46,157 nucleotides of DNA from Pseudomonadota bacterium (lineage in GTDB: Bacteria > Verrucomicrobiota > Verrucomicrobiia > Limisphaerales > SXTU01). The notes beneath the pieces were generated by a model. The model was given only the letters and a program-made list of their open reading frames with translations. It ran no database searches and was not told where the DNA came from. Position 1 is the first letter of the stretch; every line of letters begins with the position of its first letter. Positions 7,996 to 16,732 of the stretch are shown in pieces. The stretch lies in the NCBI GenBank assembly GCA_009924135.1, contig RFSE01000025.1:1-46157 (forward strand), read 5' to 3'. The translations under genes and the position numbers were made by a program.

Positions 7996-9435
7996 ATGAA
8001 CGCGCTACCACTCGATCCGCAGAATACCCGCCGCGACTTCCTGGCGAAGCTCGCTGCGGCCACGACGACCACCCTGTCCATGGGGGCACCGCGCCTGTTC
8101 GCGAATGACAAAGTTGTCCATCCGAAGGCCACGGCGGACGCCTGCATCCTGATCTGGATGGGCGGGGGCATGGCCGCGCCGGAGACGTTCGATCCCAAGC
8201 GTTATCAGCCCTTCGAGAAGGGCACGCCTGTGAAGAACATTCTCAGCACCTTTCCGGCGATTCCCACGGCGGTGGACGGGGTGAAGATTTGCCAGGGGCT
8301 GGAGCAGATCGCGTCGGTCATGGACCGGGGCACGCTCATCCGGAGTGCCACGCAGCCGGATCTCGGGCACATCCTGCACTCGCGGCACCAATATCACTGG
8401 CATACGGGCTACGTGCCGCCGCAGACCGTTGCAGCCCCCCACTTGGGCGCGTGGATGGCGAAGGTGCTCGGTCCGCGCAACCCGGTGATGCCGGCCTTCA
8501 TCAATGTCGGCCAGCGGCTTGAAGGCGTAGGCGAGCAGGAGGAATTGAAAGCCTTCACCACCGCAGGCTTTTTCGGCAACGAGTTTGGCCCGATGAACCT
8601 GCCGTATCCCGATGACGCCGCGCAGTCCGTGCGCCCGCCCAAGGGGATGGAGCCGGGCCGGTTTGACAACCGTTACAGCTTCTATCGCAAGCTGGTGGAC
8701 AAGAATCCCCACCGTGAGTTCATGAGCGACTTTCAACAGGAGTCCATGTTGCGGTCCTTGGACAATGCCCACCGCTTGCTCAGCGCGAAGGAGCGTCTGG
8801 CCTTTGATCTCTCGTTGGAGCCCAAGGAGAGCTACGCGAAATACAACACCGGGCGTTTTGGCCAGGGCTGCCTGCTCGCCCGACGGTTGGTGGAGAACGG
8901 CGCTCGGTTCGTGGAAGTGACCACGGAATACGTTCCGTTCCTGCACTGGGATACGCACAAGGACGGGCACGAAACCGTTGCCGGCATGCATAAGCAGATG
9001 GACGCGCCCATTGCGCAGCTCGTGCGCGATCTGGAAGCCCGGGGTTTGTTGAACTGCACCCTGATCGTGATCGCCAGCGAGTTCAGCCGCGACGCCATGA
9101 TCGAGGGCATTCCCGGCTCGAATGCGAGGGACCAAGCCACGGCCCCGAGCGACACATTGCAGGAGACGAAGCACTACGGGTTGCACCGGCACTTCACCGG
9201 CGGCACGAGCGTGATGACGTTTGGTGGTGGCGTGAAGAAGGGCTTTGTCTACGGCCAGACGGCGGACGAGCGCCCGCTGGTGGCGATCAAGAACCCAGTG
9301 CCGGTGATGGACCTGCACGCGACCATTTTCACTGCGATGGGCATCAGCCCCAAAACGGTCTTCGACATCGAGGGCCGCCCGTTCTACGCGACGGAAGATG
9401 GCAAGGGCAAAGCGGTGACGGAGATCTTCGCATAG
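7996..9435 (+). CDS. DUF1501 exported protein (alkaline-phosphatase/sulfatase-like fold)
   Basis: The protein has 479 residues and starts four bases after the DUF1549/1553 stop codon. The N-terminus has a Tat-like leader: TRRDFLAKLAAATTTTLSMG, with cleavage probably near RLFA. Family blocks include ILIWMGGGMAAPETFDPKRY, the repeated RSATQPDLGHILHSRHQYHW region, GQGCLLARRLVENGARFVEV, and the late motif TLIVIASEFSRD. DUF1501 proteins belong to the alkaline phosphatase superfamily by fold and nearly always accompany DUF1549/1553 proteins, as here. Their reaction is unknown. Export via Tat would fit a cofactor-bearing or prefolded partner of the neighbouring cytochrome. Confidence 0.9.
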   Translation: MNALPLDPQNTRRDFLAKLAAATTTTLSMGAPRLFANDKVVHPKATADACILIWMGGGMAAPETFDPKRYQPFEKGTPVKNILSTFPAIPTAVDGVKICQGLEQIASVMDRGTLIRSATQPDLGHILHSRHQYHWHTGYVPPQTVAAPHLGAWMAKVLGPRNPVMPAFINVGQRLEGVGEQEELKAFTTAGFFGNEFGPMNLPYPDDAAQSVRPPKGMEPGRFDNRYSFYRKLVDKNPHREFMSDFQQESMLRSLDNAHRLLSAKERLAFDLSLEPKESYAKYNTGRFGQGCLLARRLVENGARFVEVTTEYVPFLHWDTHKDGHETVAGMHKQMDAPIAQLVRDLEARGLLNCTLIVIASEFSRDAMIEGIPGSNARDQATAPSDTLQETKHYGLHRHFTGGTSVMTFGGGVKKGFVYGQTADERPLVAIKNPVPVMDLHATIFTAMGISPKTVFDIEGRPFYATEDGKGKAVTEIFA

Positions 9436-9535
9436 GTCCGCGCCTGCGGCGTGAGTCTGTCCGGTCGATTGGATCGGCGGCTGGCTTGCTGCAATTGGTT
9501 GCTCAGATTCGGAGTTCCGGGTAAAGGTTCGCATC

Positions 9536-10852
9536 ATGCAAATCCTGAATTCCCGCCGTCATTTTCTCCAGACCTCTGCCGCCATCACGGCGGCGACGAC
9601 CCTGCCGCAGTGGTTTCTTCAGGAGTCCGCCCAGGCGGCGACTCGACCGCTCAGTCCCAACGACAAGCCCGGCGTGGCGCTCATCGGCTGCGGCGGGCGC
9701 GGGCGCGGTGTTGCCCGTGAGGCGGCGGCGCTCGGCCAGATGCTCGCCGTGTGCGATCTCGATGACGTGAATCTCGCCCAGGCGCAAAAGGCCTGGCCCG
9801 AGGCGAAGCTCTACAAGGACTTCCGCAAGCTGCTGGAGCGCGACGACATTCACATCATCGTCAACGGCACACCGGACCACTGGCACACGCTCGTGAACCT
9901 CGCCGCGTTGAAGGCGGGCAAGGATATTTACAGCGAAAAGCCGCTGACGCTCACGATCGACGAAGGCAAGCGGCTGGTTAAGGCCGTGCGCGACTCGGGG
10001 CGAATCCTCCAGACCGGCAGCCAGCAGCGCAGTGACAAGAATTTCCGGCTCGCGTGCGAACTCGTGCGCAACGGTCGGCTGGGCAAGCTGAAGCATGTCA
10101 ACGTCTGGTTGCCCCATGGACGCCGCGAAGGGCCGTTCGAAAAAACGACGGTGCCTGCCGGCTTTGATTGGGACATGTGGCAGGGGCAAACGGCCAAGAC
10201 CGACTACGTAAAGGAGAAGACGCACGTAACGTTCCGGTATTTCTGGGACTACTCCGGCGGCACGATGACCGACTGGGGCGCGCATCATAACGACATCGCG
10301 CTCTGGGGCACGGGCTTCGAGCGCAGTGGTCCGGTGCGGATCGAAGCCCAGTCGCTGGTGCCCATGATCCCCGGTGGCTTCACGGCGGCGAGCGAGTACG
10401 TCGTGGCTTACACCTATGCGAACGGCGTCACGCAGCTCACGCGCAGCACGCACGGCAACGGCTGGAATGGCTCCGTCACGGACAAGGCCGCGCAGCAACA
10501 TGGCGTGCGTTTCCACGGGGCTGATGGCTGGATCTTCGTGACGCGTGGCAAAATTGAGGCCAGCCATCGCGACCTGCTCACCACGCCGCTGTCTTCCTCG
10601 GCGAAGCGGCTCTACGCCAGCGACAATCACATGCAGAACTTCTTCGACTGTGTGCGCTCCCGGAAGTCGCCGATCTGCGACGTGGAGATCGGCCATCGTT
10701 CCGTGACTGTGTGCCATCTCGGGGTTATCGCGATGCGCTTGGGCCGCACGTTGGATTGGAACCCGGCGGCGGAGGAATTCGTTGGCGACAAGGAGGCGAA
10801 TGGCTGGCTCGCCCGCGAGCAGCGCAAGCCGTGGAGTTACGAGATGATTTGA
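9536..10852 (+). CDS. Gfo/Idh/MocA family oxidoreductase with Tat leader
   Basis: The protein has 438 residues. A twin-arginine leader, SRRHFLQTSAAITAATTLP, suggests export with the cofactor bound. The Rossmann fold starts at VALIGCGGRGRGVAREAAAL, the NAD(P) and sugar-site segment is VNGTPDHWHTLVNLAALKAG, and the family's EKP motif is SEKPLTLTIDEGKRLVKAV. The C-terminal domain includes GGTMTDWGAHHNDIALWG. Such exported oxidoreductases are numerous in PVC bacteria and may act on glycosides or sugar derivatives; the substrate cannot be read from the sequence. The gene follows DUF1501 by 100 bases and precedes the broken sulfatase by 59. Confidence 0.92.
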   Translation: MQILNSRRHFLQTSAAITAATTLPQWFLQESAQAATRPLSPNDKPGVALIGCGGRGRGVAREAAALGQMLAVCDLDDVNLAQAQKAWPEAKLYKDFRKLLERDDIHIIVNGTPDHWHTLVNLAALKAGKDIYSEKPLTLTIDEGKRLVKAVRDSGRILQTGSQQRSDKNFRLACELVRNGRLGKLKHVNVWLPHGRREGPFEKTTVPAGFDWDMWQGQTAKTDYVKEKTHVTFRYFWDYSGGTMTDWGAHHNDIALWGTGFERSGPVRIEAQSLVPMIPGGFTAASEYVVAYTYANGVTQLTRSTHGNGWNGSVTDKAAQQHGVRFHGADGWIFVTRGKIEASHRDLLTTPLSSSAKRLYASDNHMQNFFDCVRSRKSPICDVEIGHRSVTVCHLGVIAMRLGRTLDWNPAAEEFVGDKEANGWLAREQRKPWSYEMI

Positions 10853-10911
10853 ATGCAGTCTCGTTTTCGCTAAATCCATTGGCCGGGATCGGATGTCGGA
10901 ATCGCGTTAAT

Positions 10912-12387
10912 ATGAAGCCGTTCTATTTGCTTCTGCTCGTTTTCGGGGTGTCTTTTGCCTCGGCAGCATCGCGCCCGCCTAACATTGTTTTCATTCTGGC
11001 CGATGACCTCGGTTACACGGATGTGGCGTGCTTTGGCAGCAAATATTACGAGACGCCGAACATTGACCGGCTTGCCACGCAGGGAATGAAGCTGCTGAAC
11101 CACCACCACTGCCAGAACTGTACGCCCACGCGAGCGGCGCTGATGAGCGGCCAGTACGGCGCCCGTACCGGCGTCTAAACCGTCGGCGGCATTGACCGCT
11201 TTGACTGGAGCACGCGCCCGCTGCGTCCGGTGGAAAACGTCACCAACCTTCCGCTCAACCGCGACATCATTGCCAAGCAACTCAAGGCCGCCGGTTTTGC
11301 CACCGGCATGTTCGGTAAGTGGCACATTGGCCAACAGGGCGATTACCTGCCCGGCAAGCGCGGCTTCGATGAGGCCATCGTGAGCATGGGTTCGCATTTC
11401 GATTTTCCGACGACACCCAAGACCGATTATCCGAAGGGTACTTACCTTGCCGATTTTCTCACCGACAAGGCGGTGGATTTCATCACGCGCCACAAGGACG
11501 AACCGTTCTTCCTCTATCTCCCGCATTTCGGTGTGCATTCGCCCCATCAGGCCAAGGCCGACCTCATCGCGAAGTTCAAACCCAAGCCGGGCGTCGGCGG
11601 CCATAACAGTCCAACGTACGCGGCGATGATTTACTCCGTGGACGAAAGCGTGGGCCGGGTAATGAAGACGCTGGACGATTTGAAACTGGCCGACAACACA
11701 GTGCTGATCTTCACCAGTGACAACGGTGGCGTGGGTGGTTACGACCGTCCCGACGGACTCATTCGTGAGCCAGGTAAAGAGGGCAAGGGCAAGAAATCCA
11801 AAGGGGCCGACGAAGACGGCGGCGGCATCAGCGACAACGCGCCGCTGCGCAGCGGCAAGGGTTCACTTTACGAAGGCGGCACGCGCGAACCGTTCATCGT
11901 CCGCTGGCCCGGTGTGACGAAGCCCGGCTCCATGTGCGATGTGCCGACGATTCACGTGGACATTTTTCCGACCTTCCTTGAACTCACCGGTGCGCCCAAA
12001 CCGCGTCAGGTGCTCGACGGCGAGAGCCTTGTGAAGCTCCTCCGCGACCCGGGCGCAAAGCTCCAGCGCGACGCCATCTACCAGCACTTTCCCGGCTACC
12101 TCGGGTCAGGTCCGGGACTATGGCGCACGACGCCGGTGAGCCTGATCCAAGTCGGCGATTGGAAACTCATGGAGTATCTTGAGGACGGAAAGCTCGAACT
12201 CTAAAACCTCCGCGAAGACATCGGTGAAAAGAAGAACCTCGCCCAGGACCTGCCCGACAAGGCGAAGGAACTTCACACCCGGCTCGCCGCCTGGCGCGCA
12301 GAAGTGAAGGCCCCGATGCCAAAGCCCAACCAACCCGGCGAGGTCCCGGCCAAAAAGGGCAAAGGGAAGAAGGCGCAGGATAATTGA
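10912..12387 (+). pseudogene. Sulfatase interrupted by two in-frame TAA codons
   Basis: One reading frame encodes a 491-codon formylglycine-type sulfatase, but TAA occurs at 11176-11178 (codon 89) and 12202-12204 (codon 431). The final stop is TGA 12385-12387. There is a signal peptide (MKPFYLLLLVFGVSFASA), metal-site block NIVFILADDLGYTDVACFGS, modification motif CTPTRAALMSG with the catalytic Cys at 70, GKWHIGQQGDYLPGKRGFDE, FTSDNGGVGGYD and a Lys-rich tail. Both stops sit where sulfatases usually have Tyr: GV-TVGGIDRFDW and LEL-NLREDIGEKKNLA. Each would be one third-base change from TAC or TAT. The rest is intact, so this is either very recent decay, an assembly error or readthrough. It closes the + strand run that includes DUF1549/1553, DUF1501 and the oxidoreductase. 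Confidence 0.88.
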
Positions 12388-12388
12388 G

Positions 12389-12405
12389 CCAGTTCAGTGA
12401 ACTGG
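12389..12405. terminator. Palindrome between convergent genes
   Basis: CCAGTTCA-G-TGAACTGG is a perfect 17-base palindrome just after the sulfatase stop codon and ahead of the 3' end of the convergent esterase gene. The position suits a shared bidirectional terminator. No T-tract is present on either side, so the assignment rests on position and symmetry. Confidence 0.35.
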
Positions 12406-12457
12406 AGCAACGGCACACGGGTCGGAATCGATGGTGAAAAGGCGGACGGTGGGCCGC

Positions 12458-13357
12458 TTACTTCTTCCAATCACGCCAGATCCAGCGCATGGCGTCGGGG
12501 AAAAGCTGGGTGCCGTGGTTGCCGCTGTGGACGCCTTCGCCGAAGACGAACTTGTGGTCGTAGCCTTTTTCCCGGAGTGCGGCGGCCATGGCCTTGTTCG
12601 CTTCCGGCCAGGAGCCAAACTGGTTCACAATGTCGTTCGAGCCATCCTGCTGGAAGATGCGGATGGGCTTTTTCGATTCCTTGCGGACGAGCTCGGGATA
12701 CACGTTGCCGCCGCGAATGTTGGTGAAACTGCCCACGGTGGTGAAGCACTTGCGGAACTCATTCGGCCGTTCCCAGCAGACCGTCCAGGCGCAAATGCCG
12801 CCGCTGCTGCTGCCAGCGATGCAGCGCATCTCAGGGTCCTTGGTGAGGTTGTACTTCTTACCGACCTCCGGGAGGATTTCCTCCAGCAGGAAGCGTGCGT
12901 AGGTGTCACCCAGGCTGTCGTATTCCACGCTGCGGTTGGAAGCTGGGGCAGGGCGGCCATCGGGCCGCTTCGGCGCGGTTTCACCGGGCTTGAGCGGCTT
13001 GGTGCCAGGCCGGATAAAGATGCCGATGGTGACCGGCATTTCCTGCTTGTGGATGAGGTTGTCGAAGACGGTCGACGCCTTGTAGAGCATCCCATCCTGG
13101 CAGACGAACACGGCGGCGGGCGTTTTGCCGTCGTATTGCTTGGGGACGTAAACGGAATACTTCCGCACGGTGTTGGGGAAGTTCTTGCTGTCGTTCCACT
13201 CGTATTCGGTCACGACGCCCTTGGGCACACCGGGCTGTTCTTCGGAGTCAGGTGTGAGTTTCTTGTATTGGTCGTCTGGTGACGGCTCCTTCTTCTCAGC
13301 GGCGAAGGCGGGGAGTGCGGCGGCGAGCAGCAGGGCAGCGATGAATTTGGATTGCAT
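12458..13357 (-). CDS. Secreted alpha/beta-hydrolase esterase (Fes/IroE-like)
   Basis: The protein has 299 residues with signal peptide MQSKFIAALLLAAALPAFAA. The fold is that of the putative esterase family containing enterochelin and acetyl-xylan/feruloyl esterases: RKYSVYVPKQYDGKTPAAVF, the oxyanion region VCQDG, and nucleophile elbow GSSSG at 182-186 (Ser184). A late His lies in GVHSGNHG (277 or 281), and an Asp near QQDGSNDI (238-242) could complete the triad. In a neighbourhood rich in polysaccharide proteins, carbohydrate ester cleavage is likelier than siderophore hydrolysis, but the substrate is inferred. It converges on the sulfatase and has its own promoter region of about 219 bases facing lemA. 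Confidence 0.87.
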   Translation of the reverse strand: MQSKFIAALLLAAALPAFAAEKKEPSPDDQYKKLTPDSEEQPGVPKGVVTEYEWNDSKNFPNTVRKYSVYVPKQYDGKTPAAVFVCQDGMLYKASTVFDNLIHKQEMPVTIGIFIRPGTKPLKPGETAPKRPDGRPAPASNRSVEYDSLGDTYARFLLEEILPEVGKKYNLTKDPEMRCIAGSSSGGICAWTVCWERPNEFRKCFTTVGSFTNIRGGNVYPELVRKESKKPIRIFQQDGSNDIVNQFGSWPEANKAMAAALREKGYDHKFVFGEGVHSGNHGTQLFPDAMRWIWRDWKK

Positions 13358-13576
13358 GCCGCAGTGCTACCGGAGAATCACCTGGTTGAAAACTACAAAG
13401 CGGTGCTGTGCTCGTAGCGCGGGCGGCCTTGACCGCGTTACGGGCCATGCGCGGATACGCACCGGGTCCAGTGTTCGCGTTTGTTCACCTGTTCCGTCCG
13501 CTACAAATTAAACCGGCAAGTGTATTTGCTTCCCCTCTTCGCCGGGGATACACCTGTGCGCAGGTAGAAGGCTGTT

Positions 13577-14206
13577 ATGAAAAAGACACTCATCATCGTG
13601 GGCGCGATCGGAGGAATGCTGCTGGTCGGCTTGGTCATCATCGGGCTGCTCATGGCCGGCAGCTACAATCAGCTCGTCGCCCAGTCACAGAACGTGAACA
13701 AGTCCTGGGCCCAGGTGCAGAACGTGTATCAGCGGCGGGCCGACCTGATCCCGAACCTCGTCCAAACTGTGCAGGGTGCGGCGAACTTCGAAAAGTCCAC
13801 CTTGGTGGAAATCACCGATGCCCGGGCGTCGGTCGGTAAAATCCAGATCAACAACGCGCCGTCGGAAGCAGGGAAGCTCGCCGAGTTCGAGCAGGCCCAG
13901 GGCCGGCTCTCGTCGGCGTTGTCCCGGTTGCTGGTCGTCGTGGAGAAGTATCCCGACCTCAAGGCGAATTCGAACTTCCGCGACTTGCAGGTCCAGTTGG
14001 AAGGAACTGAGAACCGCATTTCGGTGGAGCGCGGCTCGTTCAACGACGCGGTGCAGTCCTACAATACAGCCATCAGTTCCTTTCCGGCGGTGTTCTACGC
14101 CGGGATGTTTGGCTTCAAGGAGCGCCCCTACTTCGCCGCCAAGGCCGGTGCGGAAGAGGCTCCGAAGGTGCAGTTTGACTTCGGTAAACCGGCTCCGGCC
14201 AAGTAA
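13577..14206 (+). CDS. lemA: LemA family protein
   Basis: The protein has 209 residues. An N-terminal membrane span (LIIVGAIGGMLLVGLVIIGL) is followed by the family core: YNQLVAQSQNVNKSWAQVQN, the conserved YQRRADLIPNLVQTVQGAAN motif, and ARASVGKIQINN. The end has FPAVFYAGMFGFKERPYFAA. LemA proteins are membrane-anchored helical bundles of uncertain role. They are commonly encoded next to TPM-domain proteins, exactly as here (two follow on the same strand, the first after 9 bases). GAAGG about 11 bases upstream may serve as the ribosome binding site. Confidence 0.95.
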   Translation: MKKTLIIVGAIGGMLLVGLVIIGLLMAGSYNQLVAQSQNVNKSWAQVQNVYQRRADLIPNLVQTVQGAANFEKSTLVEITDARASVGKIQINNAPSEAGKLAEFEQAQGRLSSALSRLLVVVEKYPDLKANSNFRDLQVQLEGTENRISVERGSFNDAVQSYNTAISSFPAVFYAGMFGFKERPYFAAKAGAEEAPKVQFDFGKPAPAK

Positions 14207-14215
14207 CCTGACTTC

Positions 14216-14998
14216 GTGAAACACCTCGGCCTCCTCCTGCTCTTTCTCTGGAGCTTCGCGCTGCCAGCCGAGGAAGCGCTGCCACCGAGGCCGGACCGGT
14301 ATTTCAACGATTACGCGCATGTCGTCCCGGAGACGAAGGCGAAGGAGTTGAACGAACGACTTGCCACCTTCGAGCGCGACACGTCCAGCCAGATCGTGGT
14401 GGCAGTATTTGCGAAGGTTCCTTCCGCCACATCGCTGGAGGACTTCACCGTGCGGACGGCCAAGGCCTGGCAGGTGGGCCAGAAGGATAAACGCAACGGT
14501 GCGATCTTGTTCGTTTTCGTGCAGGACCGGAAATTGCGGATCGAAGTAGGCTATGGCCTCGAAGGCGTCCTGCCCGATGTAATTTGCAAACGAATCATCT
14601 CGGACACCATCGCGCCGTATTTCCGCTCTGGTGATTACGCTGGCGGCCTGACTGCCGGGGTGGACGCCATGCTCACGGCGGCCAAGGGGGAATACAAAGG
14701 AAATGGCCGGACGAGGGCAGAAAACTCAAATGTTTTAGAGCCGCTCATCGTGATAGCTGGGATAGTTTTAGTGCTGTTGTTGTTGCTCTTCATGCTGGCA
14801 TGTATTTCCGGTGCGAAGAATGGTACCGTTTACAGTCGGCGGGGTTGTCGACGGCGGGACTCGGGCTGGGACTGGAATTTCGGGAATAGCTCTTCCAGCG
14901 GCGGATCTTCGACTGGTAGCAGTTCTTCATCCAGTTGGAGCAGCTTTTCCGGCGGTGGCGGTGGTTTTGGGGGCGGAGGTGCAAGCGGAAGCTGGTGA
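14216..14998 (+). CDS. TPM-domain membrane protein with Gly/Ser-rich tail (YgcG-like)
   Basis: The protein has 260 residues and starts at GTG 14216. Signal peptide MKHLGLLLLFLWSFALPAEE precedes the TPM domain (YFNDYAHVVPETKAKELNER, SQIVVAVFAKVPS, RNGAILFVFVQDRKLRIEVG, YGLEGVLPDVICKRIISDTI). A membrane helix, VIAGIVLVLLLLLFMLACIS, is followed by a Ser- and Gly-rich tail that ends in a glycine run and the residues GASGSW. That tail is typical of YgcG-like proteins. The domain is related to the plant thylakoid protein TLP18.3/Psb32; a phosphatase or photosystem-repair role in plants does not transfer directly to bacteria. It is probably co-transcribed with lemA and the following TPM gene. Confidence 0.92.
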   Translation: MKHLGLLLLFLWSFALPAEEALPPRPDRYFNDYAHVVPETKAKELNERLATFERDTSSQIVVAVFAKVPSATSLEDFTVRTAKAWQVGQKDKRNGAILFVFVQDRKLRIEVGYGLEGVLPDVICKRIISDTIAPYFRSGDYAGGLTAGVDAMLTAAKGEYKGNGRTRAENSNVLEPLIVIAGIVLVLLLLLFMLACISGAKNGTVYSRRGCRRRDSGWDWNFGNSSSSGGSSTGSSSSSSWSSFSGGGGGFGGGGASGSW

Positions 14999-14999
14999 C

Positions 15000-15434
15000 A
15001 TGAAAGCCGACGATTTTCTCAACGCACTTAATCACGACGCCATCGTGGCGGCGATCAAGTCCGCCGAGGCGAAAACCTCCGGCGAGATCCGCGTGTTCGT
15101 CAGCCGCAAGCTCCGGCCCGATGCGCTGGCCGCTGCGCAGAGCCGGTTCGAGAAGCTCGGCATGACCCGGACGCGCGAGCGTAACGGCGTGCTGATCTAC
15201 GTCGCTCCCCGCTCACGCACGTTTGCCATCATCGGGGACGAGGGCGTCCACACCAAATGCGGCGTGGGGTTCTGGGCTGACGTGGCGAAGGCCATGACGG
15301 ACGAGTTCCGAAAAGGGGACTTCACCGCCGGAATCGTCCTAGGCGTTCACCAAGCAGGAATCTTGCTGGCGAAGCACTTTCCCCGACAGGGTGGTGACCA
15401 GAATGAACTGCCGGACGAGGTGCTCACGGACTAG
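15000..15434 (+). CDS. Second, soluble TPM-domain protein
   Basis: This 144-residue protein begins one base after the stop codon of the preceding TPM gene. It consists of little more than a TPM domain: AIKSAEAKTSGEIRVFVSRK, RERNGVLIYVAPRSRTFAII and GDEGVHTKCGVGFWADVAKA. There is no signal peptide or membrane helix, so it is probably cytosolic, unlike its neighbour. The frame is open upstream to 14811, but ATG 15000 is the first start giving family homology. The lemA-TPM-TPM order suggests one functional unit of unknown biochemical role. Confidence 0.9.
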   Translation: MKADDFLNALNHDAIVAAIKSAEAKTSGEIRVFVSRKLRPDALAAAQSRFEKLGMTRTRERNGVLIYVAPRSRTFAIIGDEGVHTKCGVGFWADVAKAMTDEFRKGDFTAGIVLGVHQAGILLAKHFPRQGGDQNELPDEVLTD

Positions 15435-15440
15435 CCGCGA

Positions 15441-16412
15441 TCACTTCTTCTTGGCCGGCGGCGCGTCTTTTGGCGGCGGGAGGAAGAACAGGTTGCCGTT
15501 GGCCTTGGTCTTGCGGCGGAAGACTTTGTCCGCGCACGTGACGTAAAGGAATTCCATGTGCGGCCCGCCGAAGCCGCAGCTCGTCATGGATTTGTCCGTA
15601 GGCTTGGGCAGCACGCCGCACATGCGGCCGGTGGGATCGAACACTTGTACGCCCAGAGCCGTGGCAGTGTAATAACGGCCTTGAACATCGCTGGTCATGC
15701 CGTCGCCGCCGCTGGCAGTCTTGTACACCGGAGAGCGGCCATCGGGGCTTTTGGCGTTCACGTCCACTTCGGTGCGCATGGTCATGTAAGGCTCCTTGTG
15801 CGTGAGGCTGCCATCGGCCTCTACCCGCATGGCCCAGACGTATTCGCCGCGATAATCCGACACGGCGAGCGTGCCCTGGTCAGGCGAGAGAGTGATGCCG
15901 TTTGGCGCGGTGATGCCGGTGTCGACAGCGCGTTTCTCGCCGGTCTTCGAGTTGATGAACGTGACCTGTTTCTTGCCGGTTTCGGTGATGTAGATATGGC
16001 CCTTGTAATTGACGACGAGGTCATTGGGTTGCACGTCCTCGGCGACGACGATCTTTTTGCTGCCGGGGAATTCAAAGGCGACGAGCTGCTTGTCCTTGCC
16101 TACGCAGGCGTAGAGGCGTCCGTCCGGTCCCCACTTCAACCCGCTGCACGAGGTGCCTTCGACCAACTTGGACTTGGCTCCGTCCGGGGCCACCTTCCAC
16201 ACGGCGGGAGGCATGCTGCGCATGTCGCTGAAGTAGAAGTTACCCTTGTCATCCGCGCACGGGGCGTCGGTGAAACCGTGCCCTTCGGAGACAAGCTGCC
16301 AGCCCTCGCCGTCGAGGAGCAGCATCGAAAGTGGCATGTCCTGCGAATGGGCCTTGAGCGTGAGCAGCGCGATGCCGAGCAGGGTGAGCGTCCAGTGGTC
16401 GAGTCGTTTCAT
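15441..16412 (-). CDS. SMP-30/gluconolactonase-like exported six-blade propeller
   Basis: The protein has 323 residues from ATG 16412, which gives signal peptide MKRLDHWTLTLLGIALLTLK. A GTG eight codons upstream is less likely. The SMP-30/gluconolactonase/LRE fold is indicated by repeated blades. Likely metal ligands are Glu in VSEGHGFTDAP, Asn in VQPNDLVVNYKGHIYITETG and TAPNGITLSPD, and Asp in GGDGMTSD. Enzymes of this family hydrolyse sugar lactones; here the substrate is unknown, though nearby hexuronate genes make a sugar-acid lactone reasonable. The C-terminus ends in a Pro/Lys-rich tail (PPPKDAPPAKKK). It converges on the TPM gene with only six bases between stop codons. Confidence 0.85.
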   Translation of the reverse strand: MKRLDHWTLTLLGIALLTLKAHSQDMPLSMLLLDGEGWQLVSEGHGFTDAPCADDKGNFYFSDMRSMPPAVWKVAPDGAKSKLVEGTSCSGLKWGPDGRLYACVGKDKQLVAFEFPGSKKIVVAEDVQPNDLVVNYKGHIYITETGKKQVTFINSKTGEKRAVDTGITAPNGITLSPDQGTLAVSDYRGEYVWAMRVEADGSLTHKEPYMTMRTEVDVNAKSPDGRSPVYKTASGGDGMTSDVQGRYYTATALGVQVFDPTGRMCGVLPKPTDKSMTSCGFGGPHMEFLYVTCADKVFRRKTKANGNLFFLPPPKDAPPAKKK

Positions 16413-16474
16413 GTGTTTCGACGGCCTTTCTGCCACGAAACCGCTGCGGAGGGAATAGGAAACAGTGGCTGGGG

Positions 16475-16516
16475 TTAGCAGTTAGCGATTAGCGGTTAGC
16501 CTTCAGCCTTCAGCTT
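16475..16516. repeat. Heptanucleotide tandem array, TTAGCNN units
   Basis: Six consecutive 7-base units are seen: TTAGCAG, TTAGCGA, TTAGCGG, TTAGCCT, TCAGCCT, TCAGCTT. The first five bases are nearly constant and the last two vary. Read on the opposite strand, the unit is NNGCTAA, the same consensus as the second array 87 bases away, so the two arrays are inverted relative to each other. Confidence 0.85.
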
Positions 16517-16603
16517 GAGGAATTAAGCGGGCGTCAAAGGGCGAACTCTTCGAACCTTGGCTGGTTCTGGTCAGCGGGCTGCCAAAATCTCCGTTGCTTT
16601 TTT

Positions 16604-16666
16604 GGCTAACAGCTAATGGCTGACGGCTGACGGCTATCAGCTATTGGCTAAAAGCTAATCGCTAAC
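16604..16666. repeat. Heptanucleotide tandem array, NNGCTAA-type units
   Basis: Nine consecutive 7-base units are seen: GGCTAAC, AGCTAAT, GGCTGAC, GGCTGAC, GGCTATC, AGCTATT, GGCTAAA, AGCTAAT, CGCTAAC. The core GCTAA/GCTGA is conserved. The array is in inverted orientation to the TTAGCNN array at 16475-16516 and lies directly ahead of the mannonate dehydratase gene, whose ATG is 66 bases downstream. Confidence 0.88.
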
Positions 16667-16732
16667 AACTCTTCAAGCTTGCCGCCGTGACCGCAATTCC
16701 CGACGCTCTTCGTGTTGCACCCTGGTTCACAC

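Larger units (their letters stand above)
16413..16732. other. Gene-free interval holding two heptamer arrays
   Basis: These 320 bases separate divergent genes (gluconolactonase-like and mannonate dehydratase) and contain no credible open frame. Most of the interval is occupied by two tandem-repeat arrays described separately (16475-16516 and 16604-16666), with a non-repetitive spacer of 87 bases between them. Promoters for both flanking genes must lie here or inside the arrays; none was clear by eye. Confidence 0.6.

Noticed and set aside
8005..9537. 510-codon open frame on the - strand
   Set aside because: It is antisense to DUF1501 with no recognisable motifs. His/Arg-rich translation is typical of shadow frames.
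10912..12387. Genome-wide reassignment of TAA to tyrosine
   Set aside because: Many intact genes here end in TAA (for example the pseudopilin, lemA, uxuA, folK and the GDSL hydrolase), so a global code change does not fit. At most, local readthrough remains possible.
16475..16666. CRISPR array
   Set aside because: The units are 7 bases with no spacers, far shorter than CRISPR repeats, and no cas gene is present.
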